Notes under the pieces: model-generated
The model's database searches: none
Told to the model about the DNA's origin: nothing
What the model saw: only the letters and a program-made list of their open reading frames with translations
From: Gemmata palustris
Lineage (GTDB): Bacteria; Planctomycetota; Planctomycetia; Gemmatales; Gemmataceae
Assembly (NCBI RefSeq): GCF_017939745.1
Contig: NZ_JAGKQQ010000002.1
Coordinates: forward strand, 434,001-498,000
Length of the DNA: 64,000 nt
Reading direction: 5' to 3'
Program-made: the position numbers and the translations under genes
Part shown: positions 53,412-63,072 of the stretch, one piece after another
Position numbering within the stretch: the stretch's first letter is position 1
Layout: every line of letters starts with the position of its first letter

Positions 53412-53825
53412 ATGCCGACGCTTGAAGAACTCCTGCGCGCTTCCTTGAAAGGCGCGAATGTAAAGTTCGATCAGGCCAACCGCGATTTGCATGCCACCGT
53501 AGTCGAAGCAGCTAAGGCGGTCGAAGCAGTGACAGGAGGAAAAGCGACCTTACGGCTGTTTCCAATCGCGAAAGATGGCACCGCAACAGGGTACGACCTC
53601 TGCGTTGTTACAACGGGGCAACAACTCCGAAAACTGACGAGCTTCACGGTGACTGGAGCCGGCTATCCGATCGCCCGACATGCTAGTCTTGAGCAGACGG
53701 CGGAGCAGCACATCAAGTCTTCAGAGGAACTGTCCAGTTATTTCCGGAAATTAGCATCAGATCCGGATTCATCTCTTGTTGCCTACCTCGCTTACATTGT
53801 CCGCAATTCTCTCGAAGAGGAATAA
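53412..53825 (+). CDS. hypothetical cytoplasmic protein
   Basis: A 137-residue protein with no signal or membrane segment, predicted mixed helix/strand (LEELLRASLKGANVKFDQAN, ATLRLFPIAKDGTATGYDLC, HIKSSEELSSYFRKLASDPD). It is AT-richer than neighbours. The ribosome site before the ATG at 53412 is weak. I know no family for it. Its stop is 23 bp from the convergent DUF1501 gene. Confidence 0.6.
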   Translation: MPTLEELLRASLKGANVKFDQANRDLHATVVEAAKAVEAVTGGKATLRLFPIAKDGTATGYDLCVVTTGQQLRKLTSFTVTGAGYPIARHASLEQTAEQHIKSSEELSSYFRKLASDPDSSLVAYLAYIVRNSLEEE

Positions 53826-53847
53826 TCCCTACCCGCGCTCGCAGAGC

Positions 53848-55290
53848 CTACGCAATAATGTCCTTCACCACGTTGCCGTACACATCGGTCAGGCGCTCGT
53901 GGCGGCCCTGGTGGAAGTACGTCAGCTTTTCGTGGTCGAGGCCCATCAGGTGAAGGATGGTCGCGTGCAGGTCGTGAATGTGGACCTTCTTCTCGACCGC
54001 CTCGAAGCCGAGGTCGTCGGTCGCACCGTAGGCGGTGCCGCCCTTCACGCCCCCGCCCGCGAGCCACATCGAGAACCCGTAGGGGTTGTGGTTGCGGCCC
54101 GGTTCGTTCTTCCCCTCGCTGAACGGCATCCGCCCGAATTCACCGCCCCACACGATCAGTGTCTGATCGAGCAGGCCGCGCGATTGGAGGTCGGCGAGCA
54201 GTGCGGCGATCGGCTGATCGACCTCGGCCGCGTGCTTACCGTGATTCGATTCGATGCCCGCGTGCGCGTCCCACGTGTCTTCGAGGTGCCCGCCGCCGCT
54301 GTAGAGTTGCACGAACCGCACCCCGCGTTCCACCAATCGGCGCGCGATGATGCAGTTCCGCCCGAACTCGTCGGTGGGCTTTTGGCCCACCCCGTACATC
54401 TCCAGCGTTTTCGCCGACTCTTTCGTGAGGTCGACCGCGTCCGGGGTCGCCGACTGCATCCGGTAGGCCAACTCGTAGCTCGCGGCACGTGCGGCCAGTT
54501 CGCGCCCGCCGGGGCGAGCGTCCATGTGCTGCTGGTTGAGTTGTGCGAGCAGGTCGAGCTGTTCCTTCTGCACGTCTTTTGTGAGATGCGCGGGACCGCG
54601 CAGGTCGAGAATGGGGTCGCCCGAGGGCCGGAACAGCGTGCCCGAGTACGCGGCCGAAATGAACCCGCTCGACCAGTTCGGCTGCCCGCTAATCGGCCCG
54701 CCGCGCTTGTCCATCAGCACCACGTAGCCGGGCAAGTCCTGGTTCGCGGTGCCGAGGCCGTACACCGCCCAACTCCCGAGCGAAGGCCGACCGATGAACG
54801 TCTTCCCCGTGTTCATCATCACCAGCGCCGAGCCGTGCGCGTGGCTGTCCGTGTGGCACGAGCGAATCACCGCGAGCTTGTCCGCGTGCTCGCGCACCTT
54901 GGGGAAGTAGTCCGAGACGGGCAGCCCACTCTTGCCGCCCGGTCGGAACTTGCGGAACGCGGGCGTCAGGTACCCGATCTTCCGCCCGCCGGAGTTGATG
55001 AACTTCTTGTCCTTCGGGATCTCCTTGCCCGCGTACTTCTCCAGTTCCGGCTTCGGGTCGAAGGTATCGACCTGCGACGGCCCGCCGTTCATCATGAGGA
55101 AGATGCAGCTCTTCACCTTCGTTGGGAAGTGCGGTTTCTTGGGCGCGAGTGGCGAGCCGGCGCTGGCGGACATGTCCGACGCACACGATTCGGACGCGAG
55201 CATCCCCGCGAGCGCGACTCCGGCGAACCCGCCGCCCATTTCCCAAATGAGTTCGCGCCGCGTTAGACCACAGGGGAAGAGGTTGGACAT
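53848..55290 (-). CDS. DUF1501 family exported protein (paired with DUF1549/1553 gene)
   Basis: A 480-residue protein from ATG 55290 (MSNLFPCGLTRRELIWEMGG), a Tat-like start followed by GFAGVALAGMLASES. Family marks are SCIFLMMNGGPSQVDTFDPK, SCHTDSHAHGSALVMMNTG, RRLVERGVRFVQLYSGGGHL, VWGGEFGRMPFSEGKNEPGR and the C-terminal HDLHATILHLMGLDHEKLTY. It lies 114 bp downstream of a DUF1549/DUF1553 gene on the same strand, the common planctomycete pairing, presumably for a shared extracytoplasmic task. Confidence 0.92.
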   Translation of the reverse strand: MSNLFPCGLTRRELIWEMGGGFAGVALAGMLASESCASDMSASAGSPLAPKKPHFPTKVKSCIFLMMNGGPSQVDTFDPKPELEKYAGKEIPKDKKFINSGGRKIGYLTPAFRKFRPGGKSGLPVSDYFPKVREHADKLAVIRSCHTDSHAHGSALVMMNTGKTFIGRPSLGSWAVYGLGTANQDLPGYVVLMDKRGGPISGQPNWSSGFISAAYSGTLFRPSGDPILDLRGPAHLTKDVQKEQLDLLAQLNQQHMDARPGGRELAARAASYELAYRMQSATPDAVDLTKESAKTLEMYGVGQKPTDEFGRNCIIARRLVERGVRFVQLYSGGGHLEDTWDAHAGIESNHGKHAAEVDQPIAALLADLQSRGLLDQTLIVWGGEFGRMPFSEGKNEPGRNHNPYGFSMWLAGGGVKGGTAYGATDDLGFEAVEKKVHIHDLHATILHLMGLDHEKLTYFHQGRHERLTDVYGNVVKDIIA

Positions 55291-55404
55291 ATCTGTCTCC
55301 AGGGGCGAGTGAGACACCCGCACAAGCTCATTCGTGTGTGTCGCAAGATATTTCGTCGCGCTTCAATGCGGGCGCCCGCGGGCGCCCGGACATGGCAGCG
55401 CGAA

Positions 55405-57591
55405 TCAATCAACGTACATGAATTCGTTGGTATTCAGCAGCACGTGGCACAGCGAGGCGAGTGCATCGAGGGCCGGGTCCGGGCGGCTCGCGAACGTCTT
55501 CGCCTGCTTCTCCAGGTGTACGAGCGCAGCGGCCACCTCCGCGTCGCGTGGGTCGCGCCCGAGTGCGCTGCGCCAGACACAAATCACTTGTTCTTTGGAT
55601 TCTTTCTTGATGCCGATCCGTTTCGCGAGCGCCGCACTTTGTTCGTGAACGAACGGGTTGTTGAGCAGCGCGAGCGACTGCGTGGGTACGGTCGTCACGT
55701 CGCGCTGGCAGCTCGGGAGCGTCGTGTCCGGGAGGTCGAACGTGGTCAGTAACGGCGGTAACAGCCCGCGCTTCGCGAAGATGTACACGCTGCGCCGCCC
55801 CTGCTCCGCTGCCGGTGACGCCTTCCATGCGTTGCCCTTCATGGAGAGCCCTTCCAGTGCGTCCGGCGGGATCTCGGGCGCGAAACTCGGCCCGCCGATC
55901 TTGTCCAACTTCAGATTGCCGCCCGCGAAGAGGAGCGTGTCGCGTAGCGCTTCCGCATCGAGCCGCCGGCGCTCCGCGTGCCACCAGAATTTATTCCCCG
56001 CATCGCGGCGCGCGTACTCGTCCTGCTTCGGGTGAATGGAAGATTGGCGGTAGGTGTCCGAGAGCATGATGAGCCGGTGGAGCCGTTTTGTCGTGTAGCC
56101 CCCTTGAACGAACTCGCTCGCGAGCCAGTCGAGCAGTTCGGAGTGCGTCGGCTTGTCACCGGTGAAGCCGAAGTTATCCGGCGTGCGCACCAGCCCCTGC
56201 CCGAAGTGGTACTGCCACACGCGGTTCACCCAGACGCGCGCGGTGAGCGGGTTTTGGGGGTTCGTGATCCACTGTGCGAGTTGGAGCCGGCGGGTGGTTG
56301 TGCTTGCGCCCGCGGGCGGAACTGTGAGCGGCTTGTCGAGTGCCGCGATCATCGACAGGTGGCCCGGTTCGACGACCGCGCCGGGGCGGTTCGGATCGCC
56401 CTTCTTCAAGAGCTTGATCGGCGGGACATCTTTACCGCGATCGGTCCAGCCGAACACGCCGTTATGCCCGAGGGCCTTTGCGTCCGGTCCGCCGAGGTGC
56501 TCGCGCGGTCCCGGTTCAATGAACCCCGCCCAGAACACGCCCGCCATACGGTAGTAATCGGTCTGGCGGATCGCATCGAACTTGTGGTCGTGGCACCGGG
56601 CACACTTCACCGTCATCCCGAGAAACGCGGTGCTCGTCGCGCCCACCATGTCTTCGAGCCGGTCGTACTTGTACTCGTTCGGGTCGTTCGGCTCGTCGTT
56701 CCAGGTGCCGAGCCGGATGAAGCCGGTCGCGACGGTGGTGTTCGCGTTGGCGTTCGGCAACTCGTCCCCTGCGAGTTGCTCTTGCACGAAGCGATCGTAA
56801 GGCATGTCGGTGTTGAACGCCTTAATGACCCAGTCGCGGTACTTCCACACGTCCGGTTTCACCTGGTCGCGCTCGTACCCGCACGTCTCCGCGAACCGCG
56901 CGACGTCGAGCCAGTACCGACCCCAGCGCTCGCCGTAGTGCTCGCTCGCGAGCAGTTTGTCGATCAGTCGTTCGTATGCGTTCGGCGCCTTGTCGTTCGC
57001 GAACGCTTCGGTCTCCTCGTAAGTCGGTGGAATGCCGAGCAGGTCGAAATACGCGCGGCGGATGAGCGCGCGCCGGTCCGCGGGCGGGGCAAGTGACATC
57101 CCGTTGTCACGGAGTTTCGCGAGAACGAAGCGGTCGATGGTGTTGGGAACTGGGGTTTTGGCACCCGGCGCGTCGGGAACCTTCGGGCGCGTGACGGGCC
57201 GGAGGCTCCACCAGTCGCGCCCGGCGCGGTTCGCCGTGCTCGCGGCGAACGGGTCGATGGGATCGGTTCCCCACTTCGCGCCGCTCGCGATCCACTCCTT
57301 CAGCACCGCTTTTTCCTGCGCGGACAACGGCTTTTTGGGCGGCATCTCGTCGGACGCGACCCGCTTCCACAATTCGCTCGCATCGGGCTTGCCCGGCGTG
57401 ACGGACCCGCTCTTACCGAGGACGGCGTCCTTGCGCGTGAGGTCCAGCCCGCCCTTCGGGTCGGCCCCGGAGTGGCAATCGAGGCACCGCGCCCCCAGGA
57501 CCGCGACCACGTCCTTATCGAAGTCGGGCGCGGCGGCGGAACTCGTGGCGGGAACGAGGAGGGCGGACGAGATGATGGCGAGCAGCCGCAT
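55405..57591 (-). CDS. PSC1 cytochrome + DUF1549 + DUF1553 protein
   Basis: A 728-residue protein from ATG 57591 with signal peptide (LLAIISSALLVPATSSAA). Order: planctomycete cytochrome C domain ~20-110 (FDKDVVAVLGARCLDCHSGA, heme motif CLDCH); DUF1549 ~150-360 (TIDRFVLAKLRDNGMSLAPP, RRAYFDLLGIPPTYEETEAF, KCARCHDHKFDAI); DUF1553 ~435-715 (ARVWVNRVWQYHFGQGLVRT, NFGFTGDKPTHSELLDWLA, NTNEFMYVD at the end). It partners the DUF1501 gene that follows. The heme motifs suggest periplasmic redox or substrate oxidation; details are unknown. Confidence 0.92.
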   Translation of the reverse strand: MRLLAIISSALLVPATSSAAAPDFDKDVVAVLGARCLDCHSGADPKGGLDLTRKDAVLGKSGSVTPGKPDASELWKRVASDEMPPKKPLSAQEKAVLKEWIASGAKWGTDPIDPFAASTANRAGRDWWSLRPVTRPKVPDAPGAKTPVPNTIDRFVLAKLRDNGMSLAPPADRRALIRRAYFDLLGIPPTYEETEAFANDKAPNAYERLIDKLLASEHYGERWGRYWLDVARFAETCGYERDQVKPDVWKYRDWVIKAFNTDMPYDRFVQEQLAGDELPNANANTTVATGFIRLGTWNDEPNDPNEYKYDRLEDMVGATSTAFLGMTVKCARCHDHKFDAIRQTDYYRMAGVFWAGFIEPGPREHLGGPDAKALGHNGVFGWTDRGKDVPPIKLLKKGDPNRPGAVVEPGHLSMIAALDKPLTVPPAGASTTTRRLQLAQWITNPQNPLTARVWVNRVWQYHFGQGLVRTPDNFGFTGDKPTHSELLDWLASEFVQGGYTTKRLHRLIMLSDTYRQSSIHPKQDEYARRDAGNKFWWHAERRRLDAEALRDTLLFAGGNLKLDKIGGPSFAPEIPPDALEGLSMKGNAWKASPAAEQGRRSVYIFAKRGLLPPLLTTFDLPDTTLPSCQRDVTTVPTQSLALLNNPFVHEQSAALAKRIGIKKESKEQVICVWRSALGRDPRDAEVAAALVHLEKQAKTFASRPDPALDALASLCHVLLNTNEFMYVD

Positions 57592-57864
57592 GAGGTCGGC
57601 ACCGGAGAGTGAGGGACGCTCATGATACCCCGGTTCGGTTTCCCGACCAGCGATCAAACGTCCCATCGTGGGTGGCGTGAGCCAACAGAGTAAATGGTGC
57701 GCCGCCTTTTGTAAAGTATTTTTAGTAAACCGATTTTAGAAACTCGAAGCCTGCCCAGGTGAGCCCAACACAACGTTCTGACGGTTCGCGAAATTTGTGC
57801 GTTGGAGCGCCTCAAAGAGCGGGTACGATGTGGCTGTTTTCCTCCACGATGGCGGGGCACCAAA

Positions 57865-58176
57865 ATGCCAGACGAATGGGTTGCGGTGGTCGTCATGCTG
57901 AGCGTGGCCGCCGCACTGGGCGTCGTCCGGCTCGCGGTGGCGCGCGGGGGTCGTGCAGTGACGTTCGCGAACGAGCGCGAGGAACAACTCACGCGCCGGC
58001 TCGCGTCGCGCATCGGTTGCTCGCTCGCGGACGCGCTCCCCGCCGTGCGGAACGAGATCCGACACGGTCCGAACCAAACTGATGAGACGCTCCTGAAACG
58101 AGCCGAGTACCACTACCGACAGAACCTTCCCGAGCACGCGCCCTGCCGGGTCTACCGCGACCGGGCGCCGCGCTGA
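57865..58176 (+). CDS. small single-helix membrane protein
   Basis: About 103 residues from the ATG at 57865 (MPDEWVAVVVMLSVAAALGVV): one N-terminal membrane helix, then a basic helical cytoplasmic part (EEQLTRRLASRIGCSLADAL, LLKRAEYHYRQNLPEHAPCR). A longer frame from 57802 is less likely. No family recognised. It lies alone between two minus-strand genes. Confidence 0.6.
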   Translation: MPDEWVAVVVMLSVAAALGVVRLAVARGGRAVTFANEREEQLTRRLASRIGCSLADALPAVRNEIRHGPNQTDETLLKRAEYHYRQNLPEHAPCRVYRDRAPR

Positions 58177-58223
58177 GGGTGATTCCCTTCGCTCCGGTCG
58201 GAGCGACCAGTTGCCGCGCGTGG

Positions 58224-58694
58224 TTACACGGGTTTGCCGAGGTTGGCCCGCTTGCCGTGAATGAACTTGAGGTGATCGTCGATGTGGGCGACGTAGTCAC
58301 CGACGAGCGTACCGAGCGTGACGGTCCCGCGCCGGTTGTGCAGTCCCGCTCGCGCGAACGCCGAATCCGGCAAGCGTCGGAGCACCCGTGCCCATTGTCT
58401 GCGCCCCACCTCGAGCAGCGTGAGCGCGTCCTCCAGGTCTTGATCGTGCGGGAAAAGGCGCTCGACGTAAGCGGTTTCGTCGGCATAGAGGAGCGGCGGG
58501 TTGTCCTCAATGACGATCCGTTTCATCCGGTCGATGCTGATCGCGTCACTGTCCGCGATGTGACTGACTACTTCCATAATCGACCACGCGCCCGGTCCGG
58601 GGCGAGCGGTTAGCTCCTCGCGGGTCAGCCCGCTCACCGCGACGCGGAGCGTTGCCGGCGCGGATTCATACGCATCAATAAGGGCACGATCCAT
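58224..58694 (-). CDS. DinB-like (YfiT/DinB_2) domain protein
   Basis: A 156-residue four-helix-bundle protein of the DinB superfamily. The likely metal ligands are H45 (EVVSHIADSD), H137 and H141 (YVAHIDDHLKFIHGK). PGPGAWSIMEVVSHIADSD is the classic opening of this family. Members include thiol transferases and many of unknown function, often stress-induced. The start ATG at 58694 follows GGGAACC. It is monocistronic. Confidence 0.88.
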   Translation of the reverse strand: MDRALIDAYESAPATLRVAVSGLTREELTARPGPGAWSIMEVVSHIADSDAISIDRMKRIVIEDNPPLLYADETAYVERLFPHDQDLEDALTLLEVGRRQWARVLRRLPDSAFARAGLHNRRGTVTLGTLVGDYVAHIDDHLKFIHGKRANLGKPV

Positions 58695-58898
58695 TGTGGT
58701 TCCCGTTCGGAGTTTCGGCGCGCCTCAACGACAGTGGTGCGCGTTTGCCGCGTGATGATACCCGGTTCAGACTGCCGCACAACCCAGCGGGTTCGCGCTG
58801 GGCTGTGCGAACTTGCATTTTCGCCCGGCCATCGCTATTTCCGGCCCACCGAATTGACGACAGACCCACCGCGCCGGACCCAAGCCCACGGGTGAGCC

Positions 58899-59312
58899 AT
58901 GCGAGGAGCTTTGTACAGTGTGTGGCTCGCGGGCCTTGCTCTGCTCGCCGGGGCGGGGTGCCAGATCACGTCCACCACGCACGTGCCGACCGAAGGCGCG
59001 ACGCACCAGCGCGGGAAAGCGGTGGTCCCGCCGGGCGACGTGCTGGAGGTGTACTACCCGGTGCCGTTCGTGTCGCCCCCGAACCTCACCACAGAGAGCA
59101 CCTTCAACGATTGCTCCGTGATCGAGCAGAAGCCCGACCACTTCCGCATCAAGAATTCCAACCCCTTCTCGCGCGAAGTCACCTGGGAAGCGCGAGGTGT
59201 ACCGATCACGGCGACGAGTGCTCCAACGGTACAGATCGGAGTGGGAGTTCCGCCCCCGGCGCCGGCCGCACGGAAAGAGGAGCGGACCGAGTTCGCGAAC
59301 GACGCCAAATAA
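58899..59312 (+). CDS. small lipoprotein
   Basis: A 137-residue protein with a lipoprotein signal (WLAGLALLAGAGC, Cys at residue 21). The mature part is Pro- and Thr-rich with a small beta-like core (GDVLEVYYPVPFVSPPNLTT, FRIKNSNPFSREVTWEARGV) and a charged end. No family recognised. It converges on the DUF1501 gene with only 15 bp between stops. Confidence 0.75.
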   Translation: MRGALYSVWLAGLALLAGAGCQITSTTHVPTEGATHQRGKAVVPPGDVLEVYYPVPFVSPPNLTTESTFNDCSVIEQKPDHFRIKNSNPFSREVTWEARGVPITATSAPTVQIGVGVPPPAPAARKEERTEFANDAK

Positions 59313-59327
59313 TCGCTCGGGGCCCGG

Positions 59328-60749
59328 CTACGCGATGGCCTTGTCGATCACCTCGCCGGCGTTGTCGGTGAGGCGCTCGTTGCGACCGTTGTGCCGGAAC
59401 GTGAGCTTCAGGTGGTTGAACCCGAGCAGGTGCAAGATCGTCGCGTGAACGTCGTGGACGTGCGTTTTGTCTTCGGCCGCACGCAGCCCGATCGCGTCCG
59501 TGGCCCCGAGCGCTTGACCGCCCTTCACGCCACCGCCAGCGAGCCACATGGAGAACCCGTGCGGGTTGTGGTCGCGCCCGTTCGTGCCTTCGGTCATCGG
59601 GGTGCGCCCGAACTCCCCGCCCCACACCACGAGCGTGTCTTTTAGTAACCCGCGGCGCTTCAGGTCCGTTAGCAGGCCCGCGATCGGCTTGTCGCTCTGA
59701 AGACAGAGCGTGCCGTGGTTCTTCTCCAAGTCGGAGTGCGCGTCCCAGCCGTTCGTATCGCCGCTGTAAAGTTGCACGAACCGCACCCCGCGCTCGATCA
59801 TTCGGCGCGCGAGCAGGCACCGCGTGCCGAACTCGGCCGTTTCCTTGCGGTCGAGGCCGTAGAGCGTCTTCGTCTCTTCCGTTTCCTTCGTGAGATCGAC
59901 GACGTCTGGTGCGTGGGCCTGCATCCGGTACGCGAGTTCGTAAGCCGCGATTCGTGCCGATAGTTCCGAGTCCGCTGCGCGACTCGCGCCGAACTCCCGG
60001 TTACTTTCAGCGATGAAATCGAGCGTCCGGCGCTGCTGAGTGGCGCTCACGCCGGGCGGAGTCGCGAGGTGTTCGATCGGTGCCTGTCCGCCCTTCACGA
60101 CCGTGCCCTGGTACGCAGCCGGGATGTAACCATTACCCCACGCGGGCGCGCCACCCTTTGGCCACCCGCCCGGGTCGGGCAGCACCACGAACGCGGGCAT
60201 GTTCCGGTTCTCGGTGCCCAGCCCGTAACTGACCCAGGCACCGAGACTGGGCCGCCCCATCAGGATCGACCCGGTGTTCATCAGGTACACGGACTCGGGG
60301 TGCGTGACGCTGTCGCCGTGGCACCCGCGCAGCAGACAAATGTCATCGACGCGCTCCGCGATGTGCGGGAACCAGTCGGACACCTCGATACCGCTCTTGC
60401 CGTGCTTCTTGAACGTGCGGGTCGAGGCGAGCAACTTGTTCTTGTCAACACCGCGTCGCGTTTTCACCGGACCGAACGATTCCGGGAGTTTTTGGCCGTG
60501 GAGCTGCGTGAGTTCGGGCTTCGGGTCGAACGTGTCCACGTGCGATGGGCCGCCCGACATGAACAGGAAGATGACGCGCTTCGCGCTCGGCTCGAAGTGC
60601 GGTTTCTTCGGCGCGAGCGGGTCGACCGGCTTGTCGTCCGCGAGCAACCCGTCCTCGCCGAGCATCGCCGCGAGCGCGAGGGCACCGAACCCGCATCCCG
60701 CGTTGCGGAGGAAGGCTCGGCGATCCGGAGAATAAGCGAGTGGGGGCAC
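59328..60749 (-). CDS. DUF1501 family exported protein (paired with DUF1549/1553 gene)
   Basis: A 473-residue protein. The Tat-like start is YSPDRRAFLRNAGCGFGALA. Marks are VIFLFMSGGPSHVDTFDPKP, GCHGDSVTHPESVYLMNTGS, RRMIERGVRFVQLYSGDTNG, VWGGEFGRTPMTEGTNGRDH and VHDVHATILHLLGFNHLKLT. The gene begins 7 bp after the stop of the DUF1549/DUF1553 gene, so the two are one operon. It is close in build to the 53848-55290 protein, and the two pairs look like duplicates of a module. Confidence 0.93.
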   Translation of the reverse strand: MPPLAYSPDRRAFLRNAGCGFGALALAAMLGEDGLLADDKPVDPLAPKKPHFEPSAKRVIFLFMSGGPSHVDTFDPKPELTQLHGQKLPESFGPVKTRRGVDKNKLLASTRTFKKHGKSGIEVSDWFPHIAERVDDICLLRGCHGDSVTHPESVYLMNTGSILMGRPSLGAWVSYGLGTENRNMPAFVVLPDPGGWPKGGAPAWGNGYIPAAYQGTVVKGGQAPIEHLATPPGVSATQQRRTLDFIAESNREFGASRAADSELSARIAAYELAYRMQAHAPDVVDLTKETEETKTLYGLDRKETAEFGTRCLLARRMIERGVRFVQLYSGDTNGWDAHSDLEKNHGTLCLQSDKPIAGLLTDLKRRGLLKDTLVVWGGEFGRTPMTEGTNGRDHNPHGFSMWLAGGGVKGGQALGATDAIGLRAAEDKTHVHDVHATILHLLGFNHLKLTFRHNGRNERLTDNAGEVIDKAIA

Positions 60750-60756
60750 GGCAACC

Positions 60757-62907
60757 TCAATCCAAATAGACGAATTCGTTCACGTTAAACAGCGCGCGGC
60801 ACAACTCGCTCAACGGCGACTCCTTCAGGAACACTTTTGCGCGGTCCATTTCCTTCGCGGACGGCGCGCGACCGAGCGTGAGTCGGTAGGCGAGCGCGAC
60901 GCGGGCGTCTTCGGTCTTTGCTTCGTGCGTGAGGCGGTCGGCGAGTGCCTTCGCCGCAATCATCGTTTCTTCGGCGTTCAGCAGCGCCAGAGCTTGCGTT
61001 GCGGTGGTGCTGCGCTCGCGCTTCGGGCAACTCAGGTTACTGTCGGGCAGGTCGAACGCTTCGAGGAACGCGAGTTTGAGGTTGCGCCTTGAGAAGAGGT
61101 ACACGCTCCGGCGGGTGTGCTCTGCGGAGTCGGCCGTGACCGCGACCGCGCGCGAACCACCCGCAGCGCGCGACGCTTCTGGCAACACGACGCCGGGACC
61201 GTCCATTTTCGGGTTGAGGCGCCCGCCGACCGCGAGGAGCGAATCGCGAACCGCCTCGCCTTCGAGCCGCAACCGGTTCGCGCGTGCGAAAAGCTTGTTG
61301 TCCGGGTCGACGGCCGCGGCGTCGGTGCTCGCCTGCGTGGACTGCTGATATGTCTCCGACAAGAGCATCAGTCGGTGCATGCGTTTGAGCGACCAGGAGC
61401 GGGAATCGTCGCCGGCCTTGTGGTCGGAACCCGCTAGTTCGCACGCGAGCCAATCGAGTAACTCCGGGTGCGTCGGCTTCTGCCCGCGAACGCCGAAGTC
61501 GCTCGCGGTACCAACGATGCCTCTCCCGAAGTGATGTTGCCAGAGGCGGTTCACGATGACCCGGGCCGTCAGCGGGTTGTCCGCGCTGGCGACCCAGTTC
61601 GCGAGCGCGAGCCTGCGCCCGGTGCTGCTCGGGAGCGCCTTCACCGCAGCGGGTGCCTCCTTGTTCTCGGGTAACAGGATCGCGGGGAAACCGGGCTCGA
61701 CCTCGACGCCCTTCTTGCCAAGTTCGCCGCGTTCGAGCAGGAAGGTTTTCGGCGGTGGACCCGGTTTGTCGATCAGCCCCATCGCAACCGGCGGCGCGGG
61801 CGGCTTCTTGCTTTCGAACGCTTTCAGTTTGGCTTTTAGTTCCTCGGCCAGTGTCTTCTCGGCGGGGGTCAGCGCTTTCGCGACCTCGGCGTCCGTGACG
61901 CGAACTTTCGCTTCCGTTTCTGCAACGAGTTCGATCTGCCCGCCGGTGCGCTTGGTCGGCGCGGTGCGGTGGGCGGCCTGAGCATCGGGCGAGAGTTTGG
62001 CGAGCCGCTCCTCGAACATCCGCTTGCGGTGCGGCTCTTCGATTGCCGCGACCTGCTTGCGCAAGTCTTTTGTCAGCTCTTCGTAGTTGCGAAGCGCGAT
62101 CGCGCGGGCTTTAGCTTCTGCTGAAGTCGCAACGGGAACGTCTTTGCGGAAATTCGCGGGCGTGAAGAACGCTTGCAGCCGGAAGTAGTCCTTCTGCGAG
62201 ATCGGTTCGAACTTGTGATCGTGGCACCGCGCGCAGGTGACCGTGAGCCCCAGAAATGCCAGGGCCGCGGTATCGGTCATGTCGGTCAGGGTGTTCAGGC
62301 GCCGTTGGGCCTGGTCCGCGGAGTCGGTCATGTCCGGGCCGAGCAAGTTGAAGCCGGTCGCGACGAGTGCTTCAGGGTTGTTGGGGAAGGCCTCATCCCC
62401 CGCGAGTTGCTCGATGATGAACCGGTCGAAGGGCTTGTCGTCGTTGAACGATTTGATGACGTAGTCGCGGTACCGCCACGCATCCGGGCGCGGTTCATCG
62501 AACTCGTAGCCGTTGGTGTCCGCATAGCGCGCCAAATCGAGCCAGTGCCGGCCCCAGCGCTCGCCGTATCTGGAACTCGCGAGCAAGCGATCGACCACCT
62601 TGGCCCACGCATCGGGGGCCTTGTCGTTGACGAACGCATCAATTTCTTCGGGCGTCGGTGGCAGACCGTGGAGGTCGAACGTGACGCGCCGGATGAGTTG
62701 CTCGCGTGTCGCGGTCGGCGCGGGCGACAGTTTCGCAGCGACCAACTTCGCGCGAATGAAAGCGTCGATGGGGTTCGCGAACGAGTGCCCTTCAACGGCG
62801 GGCACCTTCGGGCGCTCGGGTTTCTTCCAGGCCCAGTGGTTTTGCGGCTCGTCCGCCTGACACGGCGCGAGCGCGACGAAGATCAACAGTGCGGCAGCGG
62901 TTCGCAT
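60757..62907 (-). CDS. DUF1549 + DUF1553 protein without the N-terminal cytochrome domain
   Basis: A 716-residue protein from ATG 62907 with a signal peptide (AAALLIFVALAPCQADE). DUF1549 begins almost at once (PIDAFIRAKLVAAKLSPAPT, RRVTFDLHGLPPTPEEIDAF, TCARCHDHKFEPI with a CxxCH). A charged helical insert follows at ~290-390 (RKQVAAIEEPHRKRMFEERL, KALTPAEKTLAEELKAKLKA), then DUF1553 (ARVIVNRLWQHHFGRGIVGT, SDFGVRGQKPTHPELLDWLA, NVNEFVYLD). Unlike the 55405-57591 protein it lacks the first CLDCH cytochrome module. Confidence 0.92.
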   Translation of the reverse strand: MRTAAALLIFVALAPCQADEPQNHWAWKKPERPKVPAVEGHSFANPIDAFIRAKLVAAKLSPAPTATREQLIRRVTFDLHGLPPTPEEIDAFVNDKAPDAWAKVVDRLLASSRYGERWGRHWLDLARYADTNGYEFDEPRPDAWRYRDYVIKSFNDDKPFDRFIIEQLAGDEAFPNNPEALVATGFNLLGPDMTDSADQAQRRLNTLTDMTDTAALAFLGLTVTCARCHDHKFEPISQKDYFRLQAFFTPANFRKDVPVATSAEAKARAIALRNYEELTKDLRKQVAAIEEPHRKRMFEERLAKLSPDAQAAHRTAPTKRTGGQIELVAETEAKVRVTDAEVAKALTPAEKTLAEELKAKLKAFESKKPPAPPVAMGLIDKPGPPPKTFLLERGELGKKGVEVEPGFPAILLPENKEAPAAVKALPSSTGRRLALANWVASADNPLTARVIVNRLWQHHFGRGIVGTASDFGVRGQKPTHPELLDWLACELAGSDHKAGDDSRSWSLKRMHRLMLLSETYQQSTQASTDAAAVDPDNKLFARANRLRLEGEAVRDSLLAVGGRLNPKMDGPGVVLPEASRAAGGSRAVAVTADSAEHTRRSVYLFSRRNLKLAFLEAFDLPDSNLSCPKRERSTTATQALALLNAEETMIAAKALADRLTHEAKTEDARVALAYRLTLGRAPSAKEMDRAKVFLKESPLSELCRALFNVNEFVYLD

Positions 62908-63072
62908 CGTTGAGCGCCGGGAGGGAGAGCGGGCGGGTTGAAGAAAGTATACCCGCACCGCGAACCGCGTCACAAGCACGCGCCGTCTGTTTGTCGGGTG
63001 CGATTTTTACCTTCGGGACCGCGCACGAATACACCAACGAAGGGTTCGCTCTCCTTACTTCGCGGGGCGCTC

